From SZAS-79 sp965279075 (lineage in GTDB: Bacteria > Pseudomonadota > Gammaproteobacteria > Burkholderiales > SG8-39), in NCBI GenBank assembly GCA_965279075.1, contig CBDIHI010000012.1, forward strand, positions 496,001-560,000: a stretch of DNA of 64,000 nucleotides, read 5' to 3'. This document shows, one piece after another, positions 1 to 10,693 of the stretch. The notes beneath the pieces are model-generated. The model saw only the letters and a program-made list of their open reading frames with translations, was not told the DNA's origin and did no database searches. Both the position numbers and the translations under genes were made by a program. Each line of letters starts with the position of its first letter. Position 1 is the first letter of the stretch.

Positions 1-754
1 CAGGGTCGTGACCCTCAACATTCACAAGGGGCTGTCCCTCTTCAACCGGCGCATGGTGATCCACGAGCTGCGCGACGGACTGAGGAAGCTCGAGGCCGAC
101 ATCGTGTTCCTCCAGGAAGTGCAGGGCCTGCACGAGAAGAATGCGCTGCGGTTCGGCGCCTGGCCGGGGCAGGCGCAGCACGAGTTCCTCGCAGGCGACG
201 GCTGGCAGCATGCCTACGGGCGCAACGCCGTGTACGACCACGGCCACCACGGCAACGCGATCCTGTCGCGCTTCCCGATCGTCTCTTCCGACAACCACGA
301 CGTCTCCAACCACCGCTACGAGCGGCGCGGCCTGCTGCATTGCCGGATCGCCGTGCCGGGCCTCGCCGAACCGCTCGATTGCGCGTGCGTGCACATGTCT
401 CTCGACGAGCGCGGGCGCCGGCGCCAGCTCGACGCCCTTGCAGGCCATCTGCCCGGGCCGCGCGAGTCGCCGCTGATCGTGGCGGGCGACTTCAACGACT
501 GGCGGCACTCGGCCTCGTATGCGATGTCGCAGCGACTCGGGCTCGCGGAGGTCTCGGTGATGCACAACGGCAAGCCCGCACGGACCTTCCCCAGCATCCT
601 GCCGGTTCTGCGCCTGGACCGGATCTACGTGCGGGGGTTCGATGTGATCGGCGCGCAGGCCCATCGTGGCGCGCCGTGGCGGCTGCTGTCGGATCACATC
701 GCGGTCAGTGCCGAACTGGATTTCGCAAATGCCGCTGCGGTTCGTTCCCGGTAA
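1..754 (+). CDS. Endonuclease/exonuclease/phosphatase (EEP) family protein, 5' end outside window
   Basis: Metal-dependent phosphohydrolase of the exonuclease III/DNase I/sphingomyelinase superfamily. The frame is open to the left edge and the first readable residues, RVVTLNIHKG, already form the family's opening strand, so the real start lies upstream and the GTG at 8 is probably internal. Landmarks follow in order: FLQEV with the metal-binding Glu (residue 37 counted from the GTG), HGNAILSRFP, AGDFNDW, DRIYVRG and a closing SDHIAV with the catalytic His. Its last 26 bases overlap the following phospholipase D-type gene. The same pairing is known for ybhP and clsB (ybhO) in enterobacteria, so a link to phospholipid metabolism is inferred; the substrate is unknown. 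Confidence 0.85.
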   Translation, partial: RVVTLNIHKGLSLFNRRMVIHELRDGLRKLEADIVFLQEVQGLHEKNALRFGAWPGQAQHEFLAGDGWQHAYGRNAVYDHGHHGNAILSRFPIVSSDNHDVSNHRYERRGLLHCRIAVPGLAEPLDCACVHMSLDERGRRRQLDALAGHLPGPRESPLIVAGDFNDWRHSASYAMSQRLGLAEVSVMHNGKPARTFPSILPVLRLDRIYVRGFDVIGAQAHRGAPWRLLSDHIAVSAELDFANAAAVRSR

Positions 755-1886
755 CCGGCTCGACCTGCTGAAGAACGGGGAGCAGTTCTTCCCCGCGCTC
801 GTCGAGGCGCTGGACGCGGCGCGCCGCGAGGTCTTTCTCGAGACCTATATTTTTGCGGACGACGAAACCGGCAGCCTCGTGGCCGACGCACTGGCACGCG
901 CGGCGGCGCGCGGCGTTGCGGTGCACGTCATCGTTGATGGTTTCGGCGCGCGCGACTTCGCGCCGCGCTTCCGTGAAATGCTCGAGCAGGCCGGTGCCCA
1001 GGTCCTCGTGTTCCGGCCCAAGATCAGCCCGCTCACCCTGCGTCGCAGCCGGCTGCGGCGCATGCACCGCAAGATCGTCGTGGTCGACGCCGAATGCGCG
1101 TTCGTAGGCGGCATCAACATCCTTGACGATTTCGAGGCCGACGGTTTGGCGCCACCTCGCTACGACTACGCCGTGCGCGTCGAAGGGCCGCTGGTCCGCG
1201 ACGTCTGGCAAGCGGCGGCCGCTCTGTGGCAGCGACTCGCATGGCTGCATTTTCGTCGTCGCTGGCCCTTGCCCGGAACGGTCGCCCCGGTTTGCGAACC
1301 GCGCGGCACCCAAAGCGCCGTGCTCGTGGTGCGGGACAATTTCCGCCACCGGCGCGACATTGAGAAGGCGTACCTGGAGCAGATCGCCGCGGCGCAGGGC
1401 GAGGTGCTTATCGCCGTGGCCTACTTCCTGCCCGGGCGGCGCTTTCGGCGGGCGCTGGTCGAGGCCGCCCGGCGGGGTGTGCGCGTGGTGCTGCTGGTCC
1501 AGGGGGTGACCGACCATGTGGTCATGCACTATGCATCGCGGGCATTGTTCGGCACTTTCCTCGACGCGGGTATCGAGATCCACGAGCATGCCGAGAGCGA
1601 ACTGCACGCGAAGGTCGCCGTATTCGACGGCGTGGTGGCCTGCGTCGGGTCGTCGAACATCGACCCCTTCAGCCTGTTGCTCGCCCGGGAGGCCAACCTG
1701 TTCGTCCGCGACGGACGGTTCGCGACCGCGCTGCGTACCAGCCTCCTCGAGGCCGTCGAGCGCGCACATCCGGTGCCCCAGCGGGACTGGAGGCGGCAGC
1801 CGTTCTGGGTGCGGTGCCGCATTTGGGCGGCGTATGGGATTGCGCGGCTGCTGATGAGCCTGTCGAAGGTCGATGGATGGCACTAG
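729..1886 (+). CDS. clsB: Cardiolipin synthase-like phospholipase D family protein (ClsB type)
   Basis: Predicted phosphatidyltransferase making cardiolipin at the inner membrane. Two HKD motifs of the phospholipase D superfamily are complete: H113-K115-D120 followed by GGIN, and H293-K295-D300 followed by GSSNIDPFS. At 385 aa, with no N-terminal transmembrane pair, it matches the shorter ClsB (YbhO) form rather than ClsA. I chose the ATG at 729, which starts MPLRFVPGNRLDLL just ahead of the first conserved block; the frame extends upstream to 666 inside the EEP gene without family similarity. It overlaps the EEP gene by 26 bases, so the two are probably translationally coupled. The ClsB assignment over a generic PLD-type transferase is by length and neighbour. 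Confidence 0.82.
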   Translation: MPLRFVPGNRLDLLKNGEQFFPALVEALDAARREVFLETYIFADDETGSLVADALARAAARGVAVHVIVDGFGARDFAPRFREMLEQAGAQVLVFRPKISPLTLRRSRLRRMHRKIVVVDAECAFVGGINILDDFEADGLAPPRYDYAVRVEGPLVRDVWQAAAALWQRLAWLHFRRRWPLPGTVAPVCEPRGTQSAVLVVRDNFRHRRDIEKAYLEQIAAAQGEVLIAVAYFLPGRRFRRALVEAARRGVRVVLLVQGVTDHVVMHYASRALFGTFLDAGIEIHEHAESELHAKVAVFDGVVACVGSSNIDPFSLLLAREANLFVRDGRFATALRTSLLEAVERAHPVPQRDWRRQPFWVRCRIWAAYGIARLLMSLSKVDGWH

Positions 1887-1889
1887 GAT

Positions 1890-1905
1890 TTTCCGGAACC
1901 GGAAA
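1890..1905. repeat. Inverted repeat after the clsB-like gene
   Basis: A perfect 7-base inverted repeat, TTTCCGG-AA-CCGGAAA, begins 4 bases after the stop codon of the clsB-like gene. There is no downstream T tract, so an intrinsic terminator is doubtful. The rest of the 193-base gap up to 2079 shows nothing else I can support. Confidence 0.3.
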
Positions 1906-2079
1906 GCGAATCGCCTTCCCAATGGCTCCAGGCAAAGACTCTTTGAATCAAAAGTTAAGGAATTTTGCTTGCACGGGAATGGTGCGTAGCGGCTGCTGGC
2001 CCGGCTGGACAGGCAGATAACCGACGGTGGTATTCTTCCGGCTGGCGCGGGATGTGCCTGAGCGCCCTGGAGCACGAAA

Positions 2080-2346
2080 TTGAGCAACGAGTACGAAACC
2101 CTGCGCTGGCCCACGAACATGGATCGTGCGGCAATCGTCGCCAAGCTGGTCCATATCCGCGAGTCCGCGCATGTCGGCGGATTGCACGACCTTGTGGCGT
2201 TCTTCCACAACGTGGAGGACATGGCCGCGGCACGGATCGCGACCAGCGTCATAGGGGCAATCGGCTGGATCGAGGGCAAGCCCGAGCACAAGGACTACGG
2301 GATGCAGCTTTCGATGGTCGCGATGAACCTCAAGAACCTGAAGTAG
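2080..2346 (+). CDS. Conserved-looking hypothetical protein, 88 aa
   Basis: Small soluble protein that I do not recognise. It starts at a TTG (2080); no ATG or GTG lies near the beginning of the frame, and the first internal Met is residue 14. The protein is a mix of amphipathic helical stretches (IVAKLVHIRESAHV, MAAARIATSVIGAIGWIEG) without signal peptide, Cys or membrane segment. A weak purine-rich stretch precedes the start. The next gene is convergent (minus strand, ending at 2360), so this gene is transcribed alone or from the clsB side. It could be a non-coding frame, but codon use with G/C in third positions fits a real gene. Confidence 0.55.
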   Translation: MSNEYETLRWPTNMDRAAIVAKLVHIRESAHVGGLHDLVAFFHNVEDMAAARIATSVIGAIGWIEGKPEHKDYGMQLSMVAMNLKNLK

Positions 2347-2359
2347 CGGTAACGCCGGG

Positions 2360-2827
2360 TTACGCTGCAGTTTGCCCTGGTCGACGCCCGAACAGGCCCC
2401 AGCCTTCGTTGGACATCACCAGGTCCCCATGTTGATTGACGGCTTCGATGCGCGCCAGCATCAGGCCCACACCGGGCCGGCTTTGCGAGGGGCGCGCAGC
2501 GAGCGTGGTGCGTCGGTAGGTGATCGTGTCCCCCGGCCGGACGGGCTTGTGCCAGCGGACGTTGTCGAGGCCCGGCGAACCCAGGCTCACCCCGCTGTTG
2601 ATGTAGGAGTCCACCGCGAAGCGCATGCCCACCGAGCAAGTGTGCCAGCCGCTAGCGATGATCCCGCCGTAGAAGGTGGTCATGGCAGCCTTGGGGTCGA
2701 CATGGATCGGCTGCGGGTCGAAGCGTGCCGCGAACTCTACGATTTCCTCCGCAGTGAACGTATGCCGGCCCATCTCGTGGACTTCGCCCACCTTGAAGTC
2801 CTCCCAATACAGGGTCGGGACGCTCAT
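2360..2827 (-). CDS. MaoC family dehydratase
   Basis: Hotdog-fold (R)-specific enoyl-CoA hydratase-type protein, 155 aa, the usual single-domain MaoC length. The hydratase motif appears as FDPQPIHVD (about residues 35-43), with Asp and His as the expected catalytic pair, followed by FYGGIIASGWHT, the conserved helix. Its start overlaps the stop of the upstream thioesterase gene by 4 bases (ATGA-type junction), so the two form a translationally coupled pair acting on acyl-CoA thioesters. The true substrate cannot be read from sequence. Confidence 0.88.
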   Translation of the reverse strand: MSVPTLYWEDFKVGEVHEMGRHTFTAEEIVEFAARFDPQPIHVDPKAAMTTFYGGIIASGWHTCSVGMRFAVDSYINSGVSLGSPGLDNVRWHKPVRPGDTITYRRTTLAARPSQSRPGVGLMLARIEAVNQHGDLVMSNEGWGLFGRRPGQTAA

Positions 2828-3276
2828 GCCTGCGGCACCTGGCGCTCGAAGTGCGCGATCAGCTCGCGGACAGCACTTGGCAGGGGGGCCGGCTTCATGG
2901 TCGCCGGCTCGGCGTTCACGTACACGAGTTCCGCAGTGACTAGGGGGGCTTCGGACGGTTCGGGCTCGGCGCGCCGGATCTCGAAGGCGAACGTCATGCT
3001 GGTGCGGCCGAGTTTTGCGACGCGCACTGCTACGTCGAGCAGGTCGTCGTAGCGGGCCGAGCCGAGGTACTCGACCGATGCCTTGCGCAGGTAGATGTCG
3101 TTCGCGTACCGGTCAACGTACCCGTGGGGGTAGGGCAGGCCTATCGCGCGCCAGTATTCCGCGATCGCTACGTCGATGTAGTTCAGGTAGTTGCCGTTGA
3201 ATACGATTTTCTGCATGTCCACTTCGGACCAGCGGACGCGCAGCCGGTGCGTGCAGGTGAAATCGTCCCGGGACAT
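2824..3276 (-). CDS. Acyl-CoA thioesterase, 4HBT/YbgC-FadM type
   Basis: Cytoplasmic hotdog-fold thioesterase of 150 aa. The N-terminal block RVRWSEVDMQKIVFNGNYL has the catalytic Asp and the conserved NYL of the 4-hydroxybenzoyl-CoA thioesterase family, and is followed by the long central helix (YIDVAIAEYWRAIG). It is the first gene of a two-gene minus-strand unit with the MaoC hydratase and lies head-to-head with the EAL remnant at 3367. Likely hydrolyses acyl-CoAs; chain specificity is unknown. Confidence 0.85.
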   Translation of the reverse strand: MSRDDFTCTHRLRVRWSEVDMQKIVFNGNYLNYIDVAIAEYWRAIGLPYPHGYVDRYANDIYLRKASVEYLGSARYDDLLDVAVRVAKLGRTSMTFAFEIRRAEPEPSEAPLVTAELVYVNAEPATMKPAPLPSAVRELIAHFERQVPQA

Positions 3277-3366
3277 CGGATCTCCTTGGCGGTCGTGGGT
3301 AGATTGCTGTGAAACCGTTCTAAATTAGACTGCGGAAGTGCCGAAAACGCAAAGTCAGGACATCCC

Positions 3367-3702
3367 ATGACCGACGCCGACCAGCCGATTGCCGAAGCGG
3401 ACCCGGGCCTTGCCGGCTGGGAGCATCCGCTCGTGCGCCTGCGGCGCGCGCTCGACGAGGACGAGTTGCAGCTGTATTGCCAGCCGATCCTTTCGAGCAA
3501 GATTTCTGCGAATGCCGTGGCCCGGCTCAAGCTGCAGGCGATCGTCAAGGTGGGCGCGGTCACCGGAATCGGCATCGTCGCCGAATGCGTTGAGGAGCCA
3601 AAAATCATCGACGACCTGCGCAAGATGTGGGTCGGATATGCGCAGGGGTTCGGCATTGCGATGCCGAGACCGATCGAGACTGGCGCGTTCGCGCCCCGCT
3701 GA
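3367..3702 (+). pseudogene. Internally deleted EAL-domain remnant
   Basis: An open 111-aa frame that joins the two ends of an EAL phosphodiesterase domain. Residues about 24-42 (LRRALDEDELQLYCQPIL) match the opening of the domain, and residues about 61-105 (AIVKVGAVTGIGIVAECVEE, then YAQGFGIAMPRPIE) match its closing helices. The roughly 170 residues between them, including the EAL signature and the metal-binding Asn, Glu, Asp and Lys residues, are missing. The protein therefore cannot hydrolyse cyclic di-GMP. The frame is intact and has a start codon, so it may still be translated. It sits 8 bases before the next gene and could serve as its leader cistron. Confidence 0.7.
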
Positions 3703-3710
3703 GAGGCCCC

Positions 3711-4232
3711 ATGGACGATGCTGTGCTCAAGGCCATGGCCAAGTGGCCGGATGTTCCCGACGTCTATGGCTGGCTGCGTCTCGACCGGCGCGGGGTCTGG
3801 CGGGTGGGCGACCCTACCTCCGCTAAGCTGGTGCACGAGCCCATAGGAAATGCTGCGCTGCGGCAGTTCATTGGGCGCAATTACGCAGCGGACCCCCGGG
3901 GCTGCTGGTACTTCCAGAACGGCCCGCAGCGGGTCTTTGTCGGGCTGGCGTACGCCCCCTACGTATTTCGCCTGGAGGCTAGTGACCTCCTCGACCAGTG
4001 CGGGTTGGCGTCAGGACCCGTAGCCGAAGCCTGGCTGGATCAGGAGGGGTCGCTCATTGTGATGGCGCAGGACGGACGCCTCGGTCTCCTGGACGACCGG
4101 GACCTGGGCGCGGTGGCAGAGGGGCTCGAAAGCGGGCAATTGCGGCTCGGCCGGGACCTCGTTCGCGTAGGACGCCTCTCCGGCGCCGGCCTGGAAGCGC
4201 GATTCGGGTTCGTGCGGGAACCTGCTCCCTAG
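3711..4232 (+). CDS. Conserved protein of unknown function (DUF2946-like family)
   Basis: Cytoplasmic protein of 173 aa that opens with a pattern I associate with a conserved betaproteobacterial family: KWPDVPDVYGWLRLDRRGVW, later IGRNYAADPRGCWYFQNGPQ and VFVGLAYAPYVFRLE. I believe this is the DUF2946-type group but cannot confirm the number. The ATG at 3711 gives the family-like N terminus; an in-frame start at 3627 would run back through the EAL remnant. There are no signal peptide and no known catalytic motif. It follows the remnant by 8 bases on the same strand and precedes the ribosomal promoter. Confidence 0.7.
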   Translation: MDDAVLKAMAKWPDVPDVYGWLRLDRRGVWRVGDPTSAKLVHEPIGNAALRQFIGRNYAADPRGCWYFQNGPQRVFVGLAYAPYVFRLEASDLLDQCGLASGPVAEAWLDQEGSLIVMAQDGRLGLLDDRDLGAVAEGLESGQLRLGRDLVRVGRLSGAGLEARFGFVREPAP

Positions 4233-4296
4233 CCCGCGGGGCCCGATGCGCTTTGACGCCCCGGCGCCACCGGTCCGCGCCGGTCCGCCGGAAGTG

Positions 4297-4326
4297 TTGA
4301 CGCTGCCTCGAAAAGCCCTTTATAAT
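4297..4326 (+). promoter_or_regulatory. Sigma-70-type promoter of the ribosomal super-operon
   Basis: TTGACG at 4297-4302 and a consensus TATAAT at 4321-4326 are separated by 18 bases. Transcription would start near 4333, leaving a leader of about 83 bases before rpsL that contains a T-rich stretch. Position and strength fit the main promoter for the str genes. Confidence 0.8.
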
Positions 4327-4415
4327 CCGGCCTCTTTTTTGCACCCGGGCCGGCCCGTCAGCCATCCATGGCGACAGAGGCGCCGACCCGGTTTGTTTTT
4401 GGAAACCGGAAAAAC

Positions 4416-4793
4416 ATGCCTACCGTCAATCAGTTAGTGCGCCAAGGGCGCGTCGCTAGCCCCTCCAAATCGAAGGTGCCTGCGCTCGCCGGATCGCCCC
4501 AAAAACGCGGGGTTTGCACCCGTGTCTACACCACGACCCCGAAAAAGCCGAACTCGGCGCTGCGCAAGGTCGCCAAAGTGCGCCTTACCAACGGCTTCGA
4601 AGTGATCGGTTACATCGGCGGCGAAGGCCACAACCTGCAGGAGCACTCCGTGGTCCTGATCCGCGGTGGACGCGTCAAGGATCTCCCTGGCGTGCGCTAC
4701 CACATCGTGCGCGGCTCGCTCGACACGCAGGGCGTGAAAGACCGCAAGCAGAGCCGCTCCAAGTACGGCGCGAAGCGCCCCAAGGCGGCTTAA
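4416..4793 (+). CDS. rpsL: 30S ribosomal protein S12
   Basis: Decoding-centre protein of the small subunit, 125 aa. The start at 4416 gives the universal MPTVNQLVRQGR; the frame extends upstream to 4368 without similarity. The two streptomycin-resistance positions are wild type (K43 in TPKKPNSALRK and K88 in GRVKDLPGVRYH), so the ribosome is predicted streptomycin-sensitive at this locus. It is the first gene of the super-operon. The rpoB-rpoC genes, which lie directly upstream of rpsL in many Betaproteobacteria, are not present here. Confidence 0.98.
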   Translation: MPTVNQLVRQGRVASPSKSKVPALAGSPQKRGVCTRVYTTTPKKPNSALRKVAKVRLTNGFEVIGYIGGEGHNLQEHSVVLIRGGRVKDLPGVRYHIVRGSLDTQGVKDRKQSRSKYGAKRPKAA

Positions 4794-4823
4794 CCGCCGC
4801 CACGTCAGGAATAGGACACCACC

Positions 4824-5294
4824 ATGCCACGTCGCAGAGAAGTACCGAAACGCGAAATCCTGCCGGATCCGAAATTCAACAACTCGGATGTCGCCAAGTT
4901 CGTCAACGTCATCATGACCAGCGGCAAGAAGTCGGTCGCCGAGCGGATCCTCTACGGCGCCCTCGACTCGATCAAGACCAAGTCGGGCAAGGACCCGATC
5001 GAGGTGTTCACGCAGGCGGTGCAGAACGTGAAGCCGATGGTCGAGGTGAAGAGCCGTCGCGTCGGCGGTGCGAACTACCAGGTGCCGGTCGAAGTGCGCC
5101 CGGTCCGTCGCGTCGCGCTCGCCATGCGCTGGATCCGCGAGGCTGCCGAGAAGCGCGGTGAGAAGTCGATGGGCGTTCGACTGGCGGGCGAACTGCTGGA
5201 AGCCGCCGAGGGCCGTGGCGGCGCGATGAAGAAGCGCGACGAAGTGCACCGCATGGCCGAAGCGAACAAGGCGTTCGCGCACTACCGGTTCTAA
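4824..5294 (+). CDS. rpsG: 30S ribosomal protein S7
   Basis: Head assembly protein of the small subunit that nucleates 16S rRNA 3'-domain folding, 156 aa, the standard length. The N terminus MPRRREVPKREI and the central YQVPVEVRPVRRVALAMRWI block are typical, and the C terminus ends in AHYRF. The gene starts 30 bases after rpsL with GGA-rich upstream sequence. In enterobacteria S7 represses its own str operon; no matching hairpin was identified in the short rpsL-rpsG gap. Confidence 0.98.
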   Translation: MPRRREVPKREILPDPKFNNSDVAKFVNVIMTSGKKSVAERILYGALDSIKTKSGKDPIEVFTQAVQNVKPMVEVKSRRVGGANYQVPVEVRPVRRVALAMRWIREAAEKRGEKSMGVRLAGELLEAAEGRGGAMKKRDEVHRMAEANKAFAHYRF

Positions 5295-5315
5295 GAGAAG
5301 AGGCTGGGAATTCCC

Positions 5316-7409
<2,094 letters not shown>

Positions 7410-7436
7410 CCAACAACCGACATAGAGAAAAGCATC

Positions 7437-8627
<1,191 letters not shown>

Positions 8628-8637
8628 ACCCAGATGG

Positions 8638-8683
8638 GCGGGGGATATCCCCCGCTCGAAAACAGGACGGGGTGAGAGCCCCG
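8638..8683 (+). promoter_or_regulatory. Two hairpins in the tuf-rpsJ gap
   Basis: A perfect 18-base palindrome, GCGGGGGATATCCCCCGC, spans 8638-8655, and a second stem CGGGG-TGAGAG-CCCCG spans 8668-8683, only 10 bases before the rpsJ start. No T tract follows either. Position corresponds to the start of the S10 section, where L4 binds the leader in enterobacteria; a control role is inferred. Confidence 0.5.
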
Positions 8684-8693
8684 CAGGTAAAAT

Positions 8694-9005
8694 ATGCAAA
8701 GCCAACGCATCCGCATCCGCCTCAAGGCGTTCGACTACCGGCTGATCGACCAGTCGGCGCTCGAGATCGTCGATACGGCGAAGCGCACGGGCGCGGTCGT
8801 GCGCGGCCCGGTGCCGCTGCCCACACGCAAGCAGCGGTTCGACCTGCTGCGCAGCCCGCATGTGAACAAGACCTCGCGCGACCAGCTAGAGATCCGTACG
8901 CACCTCCGGTTGATGGATATCATCGACCCGACCGACAAGACGGTGGACGCGCTGATGAAGCTCGATCTTCCCGCGGGCGTCGACGTAGAGATCAAGGTTC
9001 AGTAA
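8694..9005 (+). CDS. rpsJ: 30S ribosomal protein S10
   Basis: Small-subunit head protein and NusB partner in antitermination, 103 aa. The sequence runs from MQSQRIRIRLKAFDYRLID through VRGPVPLPTRKQRF to the conserved HLRLMDIIDPTDKTVDALM, all standard. The ribosome binding site is a weak AGG close behind a stable hairpin, so initiation could be controlled. It opens the S10 section of the super-operon and is followed by an unusually long 105-base gap before rplC. Confidence 0.98.
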   Translation: MQSQRIRIRLKAFDYRLIDQSALEIVDTAKRTGAVVRGPVPLPTRKQRFDLLRSPHVNKTSRDQLEIRTHLRLMDIIDPTDKTVDALMKLDLPAGVDVEIKVQ

Positions 9006-9050
9006 AGCAGGATTCAGAAGCAGAAGTCTCGGTACGCAACACTAAGTGAA

Positions 9051-9090
9051 GTGCCGGCCAATTGCAGCCGGCGCCCGGAGAGATTCCGGG
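9051..9090 (+). promoter_or_regulatory. Hairpin pair in the rpsJ-rplC gap
   Basis: Two adjacent stems lie in the 105-base gap: GCCGGC (9053-9058) pairs with GCCGGC (9067-9072), extendable by two pairs, and CCCGGA (9074-9079) pairs with TCCGGG (9085-9090). The rplC ribosome binding site (AAGAGG) follows. They may be a ribosomal-protein binding leader or an RNA-processing site; function is inferred. Confidence 0.45.
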
Positions 9091-9110
9091 TTACAAACAA
9101 GAGGTAAGTC

Positions 9111-9749
9111 ATGACAATTGGACTCGTCGGCCGTAAGGTCGGCATGACGCGCATCTTCACGGACGAGGGCGACACCCTCCCGGTGACGGTGCTCGACGTG
9201 TCCGACAACCGGATCACGCAGATCAAGTCGCCGGACAAGGATGGCTATTCCGCCGTCCAGGTCACGTTCGGCAAGCGCCGCGCCAGCCGCGTCGGCAAAC
9301 CCCTCGCCGGTCACCTCGCGAAAGCGGGCGTGGAAGCGGGGCACATTCTCAAGGAATTCCGCGCCAAGCCAGAAGAACTCGCCAGCCTCAAGGTCGGCGG
9401 GAAGATGGGCATGGAGATGTTCAAGCCGGGGCAGATGGTCGACATCACGGGTGTCACCCAAGGCAAGGGATTCGCGGGCGTCATCAAGCGCCATCACTTC
9501 TCGTCCAACCGCGAGACGCACGGCAATTCGCGTTCCACGCGCAAGCCCGGTTCCACGGGACAGGCGCAGGATCCGGGCCGCGTGTTCCCGGGCAAGCGCA
9601 TGCCGGGGCAACTGGGCAACGTGAAGCGCACTACCCAGAACCTGGAGATTCTGCGCGTCGATGAGGCACGGGGTCTGCTGATGATCAAGGGCGCCGTGCC
9701 CGGCTCCAAAGGGCGCGATGTTGTCGTGCGCCCGGCGGTCAAGGGCTAA
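9111..9749 (+). CDS. rplC: 50S ribosomal protein L3
   Basis: Early-assembly large-subunit protein near the peptidyl transferase centre, 212 aa. It begins MTIGLVGRKVGMTRIF and contains the loop GSTGQAQDPGRVFPGKRMPG, in which the Gln after TG is the site methylated by PrmB in other Proteobacteria. AAGAGG precedes the ATG. It leads the tightly packed rplC-rplD-rplW-rplB run. Confidence 0.98.
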   Translation: MTIGLVGRKVGMTRIFTDEGDTLPVTVLDVSDNRITQIKSPDKDGYSAVQVTFGKRRASRVGKPLAGHLAKAGVEAGHILKEFRAKPEELASLKVGGKMGMEMFKPGQMVDITGVTQGKGFAGVIKRHHFSSNRETHGNSRSTRKPGSTGQAQDPGRVFPGKRMPGQLGNVKRTTQNLEILRVDEARGLLMIKGAVPGSKGRDVVVRPAVKG

Positions 9750-9758
9750 AGGGACGTC

Positions 9759-10379
9759 ATGGAACTCAAACTAATCAACGAGAAGGGCGCGTCGTCGGCG
9801 ACCCTCAATGCGCCCGACGAGGTGTTCGGCCGCGAATTCAACCAGGATCTCGTGCACCAGATCGTGATCGCCTACCAGGCGAACGCGCGGATGGGCACGC
9901 GCAAGCAGAAAGAGCGCAGCGAGATCGCCAAGTCGACGCGCAAGCCCTGGCGGCAGAAGGGCACCGGCCGCGCTCGCGCGGGGATGGCCTCGAGCCCGTT
10001 GTGGCGCGGCGGCGGCAAGATCTTCGCCTCCAGCCCGGACGAGAATTTCTCGCACAAGGTCAACCGCAAGATGTTCCGTGCGGGCATGGCCTCGCTGATT
10101 TCGCAGCTCGTGCGTGAAGACCGCCTGCGTGTGGTCGACGAGTTCAAGCTCGATGCGCCCAAGACGAAGCTGCTCGCGCAGAAGGTCAAGTCCATGGGCT
10201 TCGACAAGCTGCTGGTGATCACGGACGAGTTCGACGAGAACCTGTACCTGTCGTCTCGCAACCTGATCAATGTCGAAGTTCTCGAAGCGCGCTACGCGGA
10301 CCCGGTTTCGCTGGTCCACTTCCCGAACGTGCTGCTGACCAAGAAAGCGGTCGCAAAATTCGAGGAGATGTTCAAATGA
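9759..10379 (+). CDS. rplD: 50S ribosomal protein L4
   Basis: Exit-tunnel protein of 206 aa. The tunnel loop region is recognisable in KSTRKPWRQKGTGRARAG and SPLWRGGGKIF, and the C-terminal domain closes with VLLTKKAVAKFEEM. In E. coli L4 represses its own S10 operon by attenuation and translation block, which makes the leader hairpins upstream of rpsJ and rplC relevant here. It starts 9 bases after rplC and overlaps rplW by 4 bases. Confidence 0.98.
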   Translation: MELKLINEKGASSATLNAPDEVFGREFNQDLVHQIVIAYQANARMGTRKQKERSEIAKSTRKPWRQKGTGRARAGMASSPLWRGGGKIFASSPDENFSHKVNRKMFRAGMASLISQLVREDRLRVVDEFKLDAPKTKLLAQKVKSMGFDKLLVITDEFDENLYLSSRNLINVEVLEARYADPVSLVHFPNVLLTKKAVAKFEEMFK

Positions 10380-10690
10380 GCGCCCCGAAAAAGTACAGTC
10401 CCGAGCACCTGATGAACGTGGTGCTGGCACCGATCGTCTCCGAAAAAAGCACGCTGGTGGCGGACAAGCATGAGCAGGTCGTGTTCCGGGTCGCCGATGC
10501 GGCGAGCAAGCCCGAGATCAAGGCTGCCGTCGAACTGCTCTTCAAGGTCAAGGTCGAGTCGGTGCAGGTCCTGAACGTCAAGGGCAAGGAAAAGCGTTTC
10601 GGCCGCCACATGGGCAAGCGCCGCAGCTGGAAAAAGGCCTACGTGTGCCTCGCACCCGGGCAGGAAATCAACTTCGGAGCGCTGGAGTAA
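10376..10690 (+). CDS. rplW: 50S ribosomal protein L23
   Basis: Exit-site protein that docks SRP and trigger factor, 104 aa. APIVSEKSTLVADKHEQVVF is the family signature and the C-terminal KAYVCLAPGQEI is normal. The ATG overlaps the rplD stop (ATGA), indicating translational coupling. Trigger factor contacts a conserved Glu in this protein. Confidence 0.97.
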   Translation: MSAPKKYSPEHLMNVVLAPIVSEKSTLVADKHEQVVFRVADAASKPEIKAAVELLFKVKVESVQVLNVKGKEKRFGRHMGKRRSWKKAYVCLAPGQEINFGALE

Positions 10691-10693
10691 GCC

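Noticed and set aside
705..2291. 528-aa minus-strand frame opposite the clsB-like gene
   Set aside because: No similarity and composition of a shadow frame.
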